Positions 43,101 through 51,360 of a stretch of 64,000 nt of DNA are shown piece by piece; the stretch's first letter is position 1, and the number at the start of each line of letters is the position of its first letter. This stretch comes from Limnoglobus roseus. GTDB taxonomy: Bacteria; Planctomycetota; Planctomycetia; Gemmatales; Gemmataceae. The notes under the pieces are model-generated. The model was not told the DNA's origin. It saw nothing but the letters and a program-made list of their open reading frames with translations, and made no database searches. The stretch is taken from positions 7,764,163 to 7,828,162 of the forward strand of contig NZ_CP042425.1 of NCBI RefSeq assembly GCF_008254045.1, given 5' to 3'. Made by a program: the position numbers and the translations under genes.

Positions 43101-43422
43101 AGCGACGGTCGCGCGGGCCAAACTCGCCGCGGAGATCACCGGCGTCCCACTGACGGTCAGCGTAGCAACCGAAGAGACGGACGCAGTGTTCGCCGCACGG
43201 CTCTCGGAGTTGGCGAAAGGTGTGGAGTTCCTCCGCATCGTCGCACCGCTCACCGATGATGTGCTGCGGGCCGTGCATGCTTCAGGCTTGAACCTGATCG
43301 ACGCTCCGGTGACAGCGGTCGGGCGTGCGGAGTTGCGGTTCTGGGTCCGCGAGCAGGCGGTTTCCACGACCCGCCACCGTTACGGCCAGATCCCCGCCTG
43401 GGTGCCGCCATCCCGGCGGTAA
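40147..43422 (+). CDS. putA: Bifunctional proline dehydrogenase / P5C dehydrogenase PutA
   Basis: 1,091 residues. The PRODH barrel is at about residues 60-460, with YISVKISAIFSQIN, RLVKGANLAMEAVEAE (Lys about 297), ASHNLFDVALAL and ENTSPENFLRVAF. The P5C dehydrogenase domain, about 500-960, has SPWNFPYAIPAGGVLAAL, AETSGKNAMVIT (Glu about 703), HAGQKCSAAS (catalytic Cys about 737), ECFGPVLGLMRA and QPFGGWKKSSVGPG. A C-terminal extension of about 130 residues follows. There is no ribbon-helix-helix DNA-binding domain at the N-terminus, so regulation must come from elsewhere, probably the divergent PAS-AraC gene. It oxidises proline to glutamate using FAD and NAD. RBS AGGATTCAGGT precedes the ATG. 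Confidence 0.95.
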   Translation: MNTTLTPRSEIARPATPIDTAVVRRAAALLDQAARTQTRPERAEGERLARMMDDAPGKAFTLAMVDEVFRSHRPRVQGRRYRGLLGDFGTPRYLSAFDRTLMRAGGAASLVGPSVVMPLIERRLRQDSSRVILDAEPAALDAYLGRRSADGFRINLNHLGEAVLGEHEAEHRMAAVLGHLGNPRVTYISVKISAIFSQINVVAWDATLAAIKDRLRRLYRAALPEKKFVNLDMEEYRDLELTLAAFRDVLDEPEFRDLPAGVVLQAYLPDSWASQQELTEWAKRRVENGGAAIKVRLVKGANLAMEAVEAELHGWNPAPYPTKADTDANYRRMMEYGCRPENAAAVRLGVASHNLFDVALALELRERFGTADRVELEMLEGMANHQARAVRDAAGGLLLYAPAVGRDDFLSAMAYLVRRLDENTSPENFLRVAFGLKPGSPAWALEQERFERGWAERLTVSAESRRAKPAVDPDAAAAFENEPDTDWTQARSRAALNAAIADWKPLPVAPLPTVEELLGTAAAAQPAWEAAGIEHRAKVLHAVARVMTADRFGTIATMRADARKSATEADPEVSEAIDFARYYADTFRVPAGVQANALGVVVVASPWNFPYAIPAGGVLAALAAGNAVVLKPAPETVQTAARLAQQLWDAGVPRDVFQFFPCPDGDVGKALLTDPRVGAIVLTGAWDTAKLFHSWRPRLRLYAETSGKNAMVITAQADRELAIKDLVKSAFGHAGQKCSAASLAILEAEVYDDPAFRRQLLDAAASLPVGPSTDPRSVITPVVKAPEGALKHALTTLDAGEEWLLEPKQVGDDPCLWSPGIKLGVRPGSAFHRAECFGPVLGLMRAASLAGAIDWQNAVDFGLTAGLHSLDPAEQAVWRDRVQAGNLYVNRPTTGAIVNRQPFGGWKKSSVGPGAKAGGPNYTFLFTRLSDSRETTPGEVEASYRAAWREHFAVEHDPSGLRSEANVFRYRPCRGVVLRLAVRDEATVARAKLAAEITGVPLTVSVATEETDAVFAARLSELAKGVEFLRIVAPLTDDVLRAVHASGLNLIDAPVTAVGRAELRFWVREQAVSTTRHRYGQIPAWVPPSRR

Positions 43423-43464
43423 CGGACTACCGCCATACCGACATCGAGTTGAATGTTCGCGTTG

Positions 43465-43490
43465 CCCCCCGTCGCGATCGGGACGGGGGG
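43465..43490. terminator. GC-rich hairpin between putA and the efflux operon
   Basis: CCCCCCGTC (43465-43473) pairs perfectly with GACGGGGGG (43482-43490) across an eight-base loop, between convergent gene ends. No T-run follows on either strand, so it may act weakly or with another factor. Confidence 0.5.
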
Positions 43491-43496
43491 GATTTC

Positions 43497-45422
43497 TCAG
43501 TGATGAGATTTAAGTGGTACCTGAGTCTGCGTCGGCATCGACAACGAAGTGCCGCCACCGAGAGCTTGATAGGCGTTTACGATGGCAGACAGTTGCTGCT
43601 TTTTGGTGTCGATCAAGGTCATTCTCGCGTCCCGGAGGTCACGCTGGGCGAATAGCACTTCGATGTATTCGGCGCGGGCATTTTGGAACAGTCTGCTGGC
43701 GGAATCGACCGAGGCTTCGAGCGATTCCAACTGCTGCTTCTTGACGTCAATGCTCTGGCGGTAGTTCTCCGCCATGTTCACGCGGTTGACGACTTCGGTG
43801 AAGGCGTTGAGGATGACGCGCTGGTAGTTGTAGACGCTCTGCAATTGCTTGGCGTTCGCGGTCAGGTAGTCGGCCTGGATCGCCTTCTTGTTGACTAGCG
43901 GCGCAGCCAAGCTGCCCAGGACGTTGGCCGCAAAGGCTTCGGGATTGAACAGGTACCGTGGGTTGAAGGCCTCGTAGCCGACGCCGGCGGAGATGGAAAG
44001 CGTAGGATAGAAGCGAGCCCGGGCGACCTTCACGTCAAGCCCGGCCGCCGCCAACTCGCGTTCGGCTTGGCGGATGTCGGGTCGGTTCTGAAGTAGTTGC
44101 GCCGGAACTCCCACGCTCAGCGCGTGGATGGTGAGATCGAAGAAGCCCGCCGATGCGCGTTCAACCGGCTCCGGGTAGCGGTTGACGAGGAAGTTGATCC
44201 GGTTTTCGGACTCGATGATCTCCTGCTTGATGATCAGCTTTTCGCTCTGGTTCTTGCGAACTTCGGCCTGGAACCGCTGGACCGCCAACTCGGTGCCGCG
44301 GCCGGCTTCCTTCTTGGCCTTGGCGATCTCAAGACTTTGCTCCTGGAGCTTGATGGTCTGATCCAGGTTCTCGTTCCGCTTATCGAGTGCCATCAGCCCG
44401 TAATAATTCTCGGCAATGTCCGCGACCAGGCGGGTCACGAAGTAGTTTCGTCGTTCACTGGCGGAGAGATACCGCTGAATTGCCGAGTCCCGTGAGTTCC
44501 GTAATTGCCTCCAGATGTCCAGTTGCCAGAAGACGTTGATGCCGGCCTGGGTATTCGGCAACGGATTGGGGAATGTTCTGCCACGAGGAGCGAGTAACAG
44601 TTGATCTTCAACGGACCCGTTCCGCGTGAAGAGGCTCGTTTTTTCAAACCCACTGCCGGCCCCGAACGAGACCAAGGGTAGGTACGCCCCGCGCCGCGCC
44701 AGAATCTCGTTGCTGGCGATTTGGACTTCTTGTTCCAGAACCTTCAACTCTCGATTGTTGGCCGCGGCCTGTTGGATCAGGCGGGTCAGCAGCGGATCGG
44801 TGTAAAACTCTTCGACCGTGAGTTGGCCGGCGTTCTCCGGGCTATTCGGTGCGCAGACCGCCCCATTGACGACGGGGACGCCGGGCGTTCCGCTCGCGGG
44901 GACGGAAGCCACTCCCCCGACCACGGCTTCGGCCGCTCCGCCGGGTGGGATGGGGGGTGTCGCGCCGCCGGCCAAGACGAGGGTTGCCCCGCTGATGGAA
45001 TTGCGAATCGGGCTGCTGTTCGCCCGGACGGCCGCTCCGGCGTTCGGAGTGCCAGTCGTTCCGTTGCCCGTAATGATCTTTGTCCCGCTACCCGCGTAGA
45101 TCGTTGTTCCGTCAGCCGTGACGATCGTGGTTCCGCCGGCCGGGACGACTGTCGTGCTGCTGTTGGCACCGCTCGCCGTTCCGCTGGTCGGCATGATCGC
45201 CGGGACGCTCGGCGGGATGGTCGCCGGGGCGTTCGACGGGATGGTGGTCGTTGCTCCGCCGGTCACCCAATCGAAGTTCGTCGGCAGTTCCGGCCCCGCT
45301 TCCGCGTGACGGAGGGCTGGGATTTGACAAGCCGGCAGAACGATCGTGATGCCGCACGCGATTGCGCTCGTCAACAAACGCTTCGCGCGCTTCGCGTTCA
45401 AAACATTAATGAAAGTTTTCAT
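43497..45422 (-). CDS. Outer-membrane efflux channel lipoprotein (TolC/NodT type)
   Basis: 641 residues from ATG 45420-45422; an ATG nine bases upstream is possible. Signal and lipobox IVLPAC imply lipid attachment. The channel domain begins about residue 205 and has two duplicated outer-membrane-efflux halves (NRELKVLEQEVQIASNEILA, GINVFWQLDIWRQLR; LLQNRPDIRQAERELAAAGL, SLAAPLVNKKAIQADY). Between lipobox and channel lies an unusual insert, about residues 45-190, of low-complexity Gly/Thr/Ala/Pro sequence (for example TTVVPAGGTTIVTADGTTIY) not typical of the family. It is the third gene of the efflux operon, 210 bp downstream of the pump gene. It should form the outer-membrane exit duct. Confidence 0.9.
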   Translation of the reverse strand: MKTFINVLNAKRAKRLLTSAIACGITIVLPACQIPALRHAEAGPELPTNFDWVTGGATTTIPSNAPATIPPSVPAIMPTSGTASGANSSTTVVPAGGTTIVTADGTTIYAGSGTKIITGNGTTGTPNAGAAVRANSSPIRNSISGATLVLAGGATPPIPPGGAAEAVVGGVASVPASGTPGVPVVNGAVCAPNSPENAGQLTVEEFYTDPLLTRLIQQAAANNRELKVLEQEVQIASNEILARRGAYLPLVSFGAGSGFEKTSLFTRNGSVEDQLLLAPRGRTFPNPLPNTQAGINVFWQLDIWRQLRNSRDSAIQRYLSASERRNYFVTRLVADIAENYYGLMALDKRNENLDQTIKLQEQSLEIAKAKKEAGRGTELAVQRFQAEVRKNQSEKLIIKQEIIESENRINFLVNRYPEPVERASAGFFDLTIHALSVGVPAQLLQNRPDIRQAERELAAAGLDVKVARARFYPTLSISAGVGYEAFNPRYLFNPEAFAANVLGSLAAPLVNKKAIQADYLTANAKQLQSVYNYQRVILNAFTEVVNRVNMAENYRQSIDVKKQQLESLEASVDSASRLFQNARAEYIEVLFAQRDLRDARMTLIDTKKQQLSAIVNAYQALGGGTSLSMPTQTQVPLKSHH

Positions 45423-45632
45423 CGGCCTCATCCTTGAGGATTGTGCGCACGGCGGAATCCTGTCGAATCAATATCGGCAACTCTCGATATGTGGAATAGG
45501 TGATCTTGGCGGCTTCGCACAAATAATTCGGAAGGACAATCTGCGCGGGTTGCACAGGCAGAAGCGCGACGACTTTCGTCGTCGGCTTCAGTGAGTGGGG
45601 CATTCGGGGTGTGACCGCGGAAGGACTAAATT

Positions 45633-48600
45633 TTAGTGCGGATGCTCGGGTGGATGCCCGGCTTCTGGTCGATGTTCGGGTGCCGGCGAAGGGGCGTGGA
45701 CGAGGAGCAGCGGATCTGTGTTGTGTTCAAAAATCTCGCTGAGCGGTTCATTCACCTCGTCTTGGAGGAGTTTGCGCCCGTCGGCGATCCGCCCGAATAG
45801 GTAATACAGACCGGGAATGACCAGAACGCCGAGCACGGTGCCGACGAGCATCCCGCCGACCCCCGTGGTGCCGATGGTTCGGTTCCCGATCGCCCCGGCA
45901 CCGGTCGCAACGACCAGCGGGAGGAGACCGGCGATGAAGGCGAAGGAGGTCATCTGAATCGGCCGGAATCGCAACTTTCCGCCTTCGACGGCCGCCTCCT
46001 TGAGCGGCACGCCCTCTTGGCGGCGTTGAACTGCGAACTCGACGATCAAGATCGCGTTCTTGCCGAGCAGACCGACCAACATGACCAGACCGATCTGGGC
46101 GTAAACGTCGTTGGACAGACCCAAGATTTGCAAGAGGAAGAAGGAACCGAAGACCCCGATCGGCAGCGACAGGATGACGGCCAGCGGCAGGATGAAGCTC
46201 TCGTATTGCGCGACCAGCACGAGATACACGAACGCGATGACGATGAGGAAGATGTAAACTGCCTCATTCCCCTTTCGCGCCTCGTCGTACGAGAGGCCTT
46301 CCCAGCCCAGACCGTACCCCTTCGGGAGCGTCTGGTCGGCCACTTCCTGAATCGCCTTGAGAGCCTGACCGCTACTGTAGCCCGGAGCCGCTTCGCCCTT
46401 AATGGAGGCGGAGGGGTACAGGTTATAGCGGGTGATCTCGTTCAAGCCCTGCTTCTTCTTGATCTTCATGAACGCGGAGTAGGGCACCATTTCGCCTTCG
46501 ACCCGGACCTTTTGCATTTTTCCCGTCTGTTCATTCTTGACCTCGATCTCACGCTCGCTCTTGACGAACAGATTGTCGAGGTCTCCGGGGAACCGGCGGA
46601 ACTCCGGCCCGGCCTGCACATAGACCTTGTAGAACTGGTTGAACAGAATGAAGCCCTGCTCGTAAGTACTGCCGATGAGGATGTTGAGGTTGTCGAGAGC
46701 CTTCCCGATCGACACGCCCTTCTGCATGGCCACGTCGTTATTGATGACCAGTTCGTACTGTGGGTAACTGCTGGTGAAGAAGGTGAACAGGCCCTTCAGT
46801 TCCTTGCGATGGTGCAACGCCTCCATGAACTTGTCGGTCACTTCACCGAGCTTCTGGTAGTCGTTCGTGTTCGTCTTGTCGAGCAGACGTAAGGAGTAAC
46901 CGCCGGCCGAGCCGAACCCAGGAACCGCCGGCGGCTCGAAAAACTCGACCTTCACGTCGGACATCTTCGAGCACTTTTCTTCCAGCTCCAGAATGATCTC
47001 ACGCGAGGTCTTATCGCGCTTGGACCAATCTTTGAGGTTGATGATACAGGTGCCCGCGTTCGACCCGCGGCCCTCGGTCAAAACCTCATAACCGGCCAGC
47101 GAAGTAACGGATGTGACCTCATTGAGTTTCTTCGCAATCTCCTTCAGTTCGTGAGACTTCGCGTTGGTGTACTCAAGCGTCGAGCCGGGCGGCGTCTGGA
47201 TGATCCCGTAAAGAATGCCCTGGTCCTCGCCGGGGATGAACCCCGTCGGGAGCTTCAGATTGACGAAGTAGATGCCGGCGCAAAAGCCCCCCACCACGGC
47301 CAAGCTTAGCGTGCGGCGGGTAACGATCCGCCGCAGGATTGCGGCGTACCCGCCCGTGACCTTCTCCACCAAGCGGTCGAACGGGCCCCGGACAAAGGGC
47401 ACAAGAATAATCAGGAAGCCGAGCGGGCCCCACAACTTGTACGCCAAGGCCGTCATAAGCCCCAGGACCAGTAACCCGCCCAAAATGTAAAGCACAATGG
47501 TCGCGATGCTGCGCCGCGGCTTCGCGTGTTTGGTGCCGTTGGAATGGCCGTTGGCAGGGGCATGGGAGTGGGGTTTGAGAATCATCGCACAGAGGACGGG
47601 GGTCAGCGTCAGGGCCACCAGACCCGAGAGCACGATCGACGTGGCCATCGTGAGGCCGAACTGTCGGTAGAAGGTGCCGACCGGGCCGGGAATGAACGTG
47701 ACCGGGATAAACACGGACGTCATCACGAGGGTGATAGCGATGATGGCACCGCTGATCTCGTGAAGGACTTCCCGCGTCGCCGAATACGGCGACAAGTGTT
47801 TCTCGCTCATCTTGGCGTGGACCGCTTCGACCACGACGATCGCGTCGTCCACGACGACGCCGATCGCCAGCACCATCGCGAAGAGCGTAATCAGGTTGAT
47901 GGACAGGCCGAGCAACTGGAGGAAGAAAAAGGTACCGACCAGAGACACCGGAACCGCGAGGATTGGGATAAGCGTGGACCGAACGTCCCCGAGGAACATG
48001 TAGACCACCAACGACACCAGGATGAACGCCTCGAGCAGCGTGTGGACCACCTTTTCGATGGAGGCGTCGAGGAAGTTCGAGACGTCGTAGGCGAGTTCGT
48101 AGTCCATGCCCGGCGGGAATTTTTCCTTCTTGATGTCCTCAAGTTCCTTCTTAATTTCTTCGATGACAGTGGCGGCGTTGGAACCGGGGGCTTGTTTCAG
48201 AACGATGGAGGCCGCAGGTTTGCCGTCGACGTCCGAGTAGATGTCGAAGAACTCCGATCCTAACTCGACCTTGGCAACGTCCTTGAGGTGCAGGATCTCC
48301 CCTGCGGTATTGGCCCGTAAAATAATGTCCTCGTACTGCTGCGGCTTGTTGTAGCGACCGATGTACGTCAGCACGTATTCTTTCGATTGCGAATCCTTAC
48401 CCGTGGCCTGGCCGAGTCGTCCGGGCGAACCGATCACGCTCTGCTTGGCCAGTTGCTCCATGATCTCGTCGGAGGAGATGTTGTAGGCACGCATCCGGTC
48501 GGGGTTCAGCCAGACGCGCATCGCGAAGGAGCGGTTGCCAAGGTTCCGGGGGATACCCATGCCTTGAATCCGCTTGAGCACGGGCATGACGTTGACGTTC

Positions 48601-49073
48601 GCGAAGTTGAAGAGTGTGGTCTGATTCGCGTTCGGGTCCGTGCTAAAAATGTTCACGTACATCAGCATGCTCGGCACGACCTGGCTGACCAGGATGCCTT
48701 CCCGCTGCACGAGGATTGGCAGCCGGTTCATCATGATGTTGACCCGGTTCTGCACGTTCACGACGTTGATGTTCGGGTCCGTTCCCGGCTCGAAGTAAAT
48801 CGTGATCGTGGCCTCGCCGGCGCTGGTCGCATCGGAGACGATGTACCGCATGTTCTGGACGCCGTTGATCGACTGCTCCAGCGGAATCAAAACGGAATCG
48901 ACCAATACGTTCGCGCTGGCGCCGGGATAAGCAATGGCGACCTGAACGGTCGGCGGTGCGATGTTCGGGAACTGGGATGTCGGTAGGGTAAAGACCCCCA
49001 ACACCCCGAGAAACAGCAGAATAATCGAGATGACGATCGCCAACGCCGGCCGAAACAGAATGTTCGTGAACAT
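45633..49073 (-). CDS. RND efflux pump inner-membrane transporter (HAE1/AcrB type)
   Basis: 1,146 residues, cytoplasmic membrane. N-terminal FTNILFRPALAIVISIILL and TLPTSQFPNIAPPTVQV, then periplasmic loops, then the proton-relay Asp pair in AIGVVVDDAIVVVEAV (transmembrane helix 4), GPVGTFYRQFGLTMA, and the second half with GLSNDVYAQIGLVMLVGLLG and FRPIQMTSFAFIAG. Length slightly exceeds AcrB because of a cytoplasmic insert around residues 500-560 and a His/Pro-rich C-terminal tail (PEHRPEAGHPPEHPH). It exports drugs, solvents or similar compounds by proton antiport with the adaptor and outer-membrane channel encoded in the same operon. Substrate not predictable. Confidence 0.95.
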   Translation of the reverse strand: MFTNILFRPALAIVISIILLFLGVLGVFTLPTSQFPNIAPPTVQVAIAYPGASANVLVDSVLIPLEQSINGVQNMRYIVSDATSAGEATITIYFEPGTDPNINVVNVQNRVNIMMNRLPILVQREGILVSQVVPSMLMYVNIFSTDPNANQTTLFNFANVNVMPVLKRIQGMGIPRNLGNRSFAMRVWLNPDRMRAYNISSDEIMEQLAKQSVIGSPGRLGQATGKDSQSKEYVLTYIGRYNKPQQYEDIILRANTAGEILHLKDVAKVELGSEFFDIYSDVDGKPAASIVLKQAPGSNAATVIEEIKKELEDIKKEKFPPGMDYELAYDVSNFLDASIEKVVHTLLEAFILVSLVVYMFLGDVRSTLIPILAVPVSLVGTFFFLQLLGLSINLITLFAMVLAIGVVVDDAIVVVEAVHAKMSEKHLSPYSATREVLHEISGAIIAITLVMTSVFIPVTFIPGPVGTFYRQFGLTMATSIVLSGLVALTLTPVLCAMILKPHSHAPANGHSNGTKHAKPRRSIATIVLYILGGLLVLGLMTALAYKLWGPLGFLIILVPFVRGPFDRLVEKVTGGYAAILRRIVTRRTLSLAVVGGFCAGIYFVNLKLPTGFIPGEDQGILYGIIQTPPGSTLEYTNAKSHELKEIAKKLNEVTSVTSLAGYEVLTEGRGSNAGTCIINLKDWSKRDKTSREIILELEEKCSKMSDVKVEFFEPPAVPGFGSAGGYSLRLLDKTNTNDYQKLGEVTDKFMEALHHRKELKGLFTFFTSSYPQYELVINNDVAMQKGVSIGKALDNLNILIGSTYEQGFILFNQFYKVYVQAGPEFRRFPGDLDNLFVKSEREIEVKNEQTGKMQKVRVEGEMVPYSAFMKIKKKQGLNEITRYNLYPSASIKGEAAPGYSSGQALKAIQEVADQTLPKGYGLGWEGLSYDEARKGNEAVYIFLIVIAFVYLVLVAQYESFILPLAVILSLPIGVFGSFFLLQILGLSNDVYAQIGLVMLVGLLGKNAILIVEFAVQRRQEGVPLKEAAVEGGKLRFRPIQMTSFAFIAGLLPLVVATGAGAIGNRTIGTTGVGGMLVGTVLGVLVIPGLYYLFGRIADGRKLLQDEVNEPLSEIFEHNTDPLLLVHAPSPAPEHRPEAGHPPEHPH

Positions 49074-49127
49074 GAATCTCCGTTACTCTCGCTGTGTTTT
49101 CGAACCGGGAGCGTGGCAAAGTCGGCG

Positions 49128-50294
49128 CTATTCTGCGTGATGCTTTTGGTTCGCGAGCGCCTCTTCCGGCTTCAGAAACTCGAAGTCTTCGACCTTCTGG
49201 CCATCGTGAACTTGTCGCACACCCTCGAATACGATCTTGTCGGTTTCTAACAACCCCTTCACAAGCTTGCCGTGCTCCATCTCCGGCGGCTTGATAATGA
49301 AAATATCATCCTTCTCGTGCTGAACGGAAATCTCACGCTGGTGCACCACGTGGTCGGCACCGATCACGTAGACGTACATTTTCTCGAGGATTTCGAACGT
49401 CGCCCGTTGCGGAATCACGTTACTGTTGTGCAGCGTTTGGTGGACCAACACAGTGCCGGTCTGACCGTGACGCAAGAGGCGATCCGGATTCGGAAAGTCC
49501 GCCCGGAACGCGATGTTCCCCGTCTCGTTATTGAACGTCGCCTCGACCGTGACGGTGTCTCCGCCGTCGTGCTTGAACTTGCTGCCGTCCGCCAGTTGAA
49601 GCTCAATCCGCGAATCTGCGAGTTTGAGGTGCTGCGAGTGCTCCGCGGTTTTAACTTCGTGGGCCTTGTAATCGAGATAGCGAACTTCAGGCACGTTGAA
49701 ATACACCCACATCACGCTGTTGTCGGACAGGGTCGTGAGCATTTCCCCCTCCTTGATCGTGCTGCCTTGTTGTTTGAGCTGGCGGTTCATGATGCCGTCG
49801 AAGGGGGCTCGGACCGTGGCAAAATTCAATTCGGCTTCCGCCTGCCTCTGCTTGGCGATGGCTTTTTCCAGTTTGGCTTTGTACAGCAACACCTCTTGCT
49901 GGGAGATCACTTTCAATTGGTCTTCGGCCAACCTCTTGGCGTTATCGTACTCCCGCTGTGCGAACTGAACCTCGGCCGTCTCCACGTCCAGCTTGGTTTG
50001 GTAAAGAACGGGTACGATCTTGAACATCACATCGCCCGCCTTCACCGCCTGACCTTCCTTGACCGGGATCTCTTCGAGCCGCCCGCCGTCCAGGGCGCAG
50101 ACCTCAATGTATCGCTGCGATCGGATCTGACAGACGTAGGGCTGCGTGACGGTGACGTCCATGGCTTTCGGGGTAGTGACGACGATCCGATGGTGTTCTT
50201 CGTGTTCGCCGTGATCATCCTTGTGCATGTCGCACGCGGGCAAGGAGAGAAAAATCAACGACAGGAGTATGGTCTGGACGGGTGAGATTTTCAT
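49128..50294 (-). CDS. RND efflux periplasmic adaptor lipoprotein (MFP)
   Basis: 388 residues from ATG 50292-50294. Lipobox LSLPAC; directly after it the mature protein starts with a His/Asp/Glu-rich stretch, DMHKDDHGEHEEHH. Then come the adaptor parts: YVCQIRSQRYIEVCALDGG and GRLEEIPVKEGQAVKAGDVM (lipoyl half), a helical hairpin (about 105-165), APFDGIMNRQLKQQGSTIKEG (second lipoyl half), and beta-barrel and membrane-proximal domains. It is the first gene of the operon, 54 bp before the pump. It links pump and channel. About 1 kb of gene-free sequence lies upstream, with no adjacent regulator. Confidence 0.93.
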   Translation of the reverse strand: MKISPVQTILLSLIFLSLPACDMHKDDHGEHEEHHRIVVTTPKAMDVTVTQPYVCQIRSQRYIEVCALDGGRLEEIPVKEGQAVKAGDVMFKIVPVLYQTKLDVETAEVQFAQREYDNAKRLAEDQLKVISQQEVLLYKAKLEKAIAKQRQAEAELNFATVRAPFDGIMNRQLKQQGSTIKEGEMLTTLSDNSVMWVYFNVPEVRYLDYKAHEVKTAEHSQHLKLADSRIELQLADGSKFKHDGGDTVTVEATFNNETGNIAFRADFPNPDRLLRHGQTGTVLVHQTLHNSNVIPQRATFEILEKMYVYVIGADHVVHQREISVQHEKDDIFIIKPPEMEHGKLVKGLLETDKIVFEGVRQVHDGQKVEDFEFLKPEEALANQKHHAE

Positions 50295-51360
50295 AGGGTT
50301 TCTCGCTGCTGGTGGCTCGTGATTGCTAGCACACTGGTAGCCGGGTTCGGCGGTGGAATCGACGACTGTCACAGGCAAAGAGTGTGGCCCCTGACGAACT
50401 TGAGTACGGCACGAGCGTGGAGGAGACGATCTGTTTCAGGGCATCCCGGCAACCGGGACAAACAGGCTCCGTCCATGTCGGCGTGGTATCCACGCTGGTG
50501 ATGGAAAATCATCCGACCGCCAGAGGGGAGGGTGCTAACGAGTGCGGATTTCGGAAAACCACAATTTATCCTCACGCTTCGGCCTAATGCAATCTCCGGG
50601 CCGAGGCAACTTTTTTCGACCACGTCCACCCGCCAAACTGCCCGCCTCGAACCCGGCAGCACAGTCGGGTCGCATGGAAGGCGCTCCGTTTCGCGGATCT
50701 TTCCGAGCCAGGGGTCGTACAAAACCTTAGCTCCAGATCCGTACAAAGCTTGTCCGAACGGCTGAGAAAACGACCTGCGATCCACAGCCCCACGACCGAC
50801 ACATCGGTTTTCGTTCCGTGCAGGAATTCGTCGAAATCTCAATGGAAAGAGGCCAGATCGAGTCGCAAAACGATTGCAACTTCTGACCGAACCAACCTTG
50901 CAGGTGTGTAGCGGACAGAGTTTGCTCAGACCTGAAAGTGGCGTCAGAAGCCTAAAAGGTGTAGGGTGACCTCCCACGCTGCCCGCCCGCAGGGAACTTC
51001 GGTCTCAGTTCTTGGTCCGATCCGTCGCATAGTTTTTGGACTTACCGAACTCGGAACGAACCCTCGTTCACCGTGTCCACGATCCGTTCCGAGCCACGGC
51101 CGGCTGGCTTCCAAACGACCAGCCTGGCACGGCCGCGATCTCGATGGGCCATTTGTCCGACGCCTCGATGCTGCTCCGGGTAATGTTCACTCCTTCGCTC
51201 TCGAACGAAGTGGACGGCGACAAGGATACCTGTTGCCAGGGGCAATCGATTCCCGAAAATCCCATCTGTACCAGCACTTGCTACTGTAAGGGGCGGACGG
51301 AAACCCCTACCCGGGCCAGGACCGGCCACCGCCCCTCGCCAGCGCACAAGGAGTTTGAAC
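50295..51360. other. About 1 kb without a recognisable gene
   Basis: This 1,066-bp stretch lies between the divergent efflux operon and a secreted hydrolase gene. Open frames exist (the longest is about 200 codons on the minus strand, 50369-50977), but their translations lack family motifs, have odd composition and have no convincing RBS. Base composition is less GC-rich and less codon-periodic than the genes around. It may be a long regulatory region, a decayed gene or a non-coding RNA locus. The only clear functional signal is the RBS AAGGAG at 51349-51354 for the next gene. Confidence 0.6.

Noticed and set aside
43497..50294. Heavy-metal RND (HME) operon
   Set aside because: Despite His-rich ends, the helix-4 Asp pair and overall sequence follow the HAE1 drug-efflux pattern.
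50369..50977. 202-codon minus-strand frame in the gene-free stretch
   Set aside because: No motif, no RBS and unusual Cys/His/Arg composition; not supported as a gene, though a decayed gene cannot be excluded.
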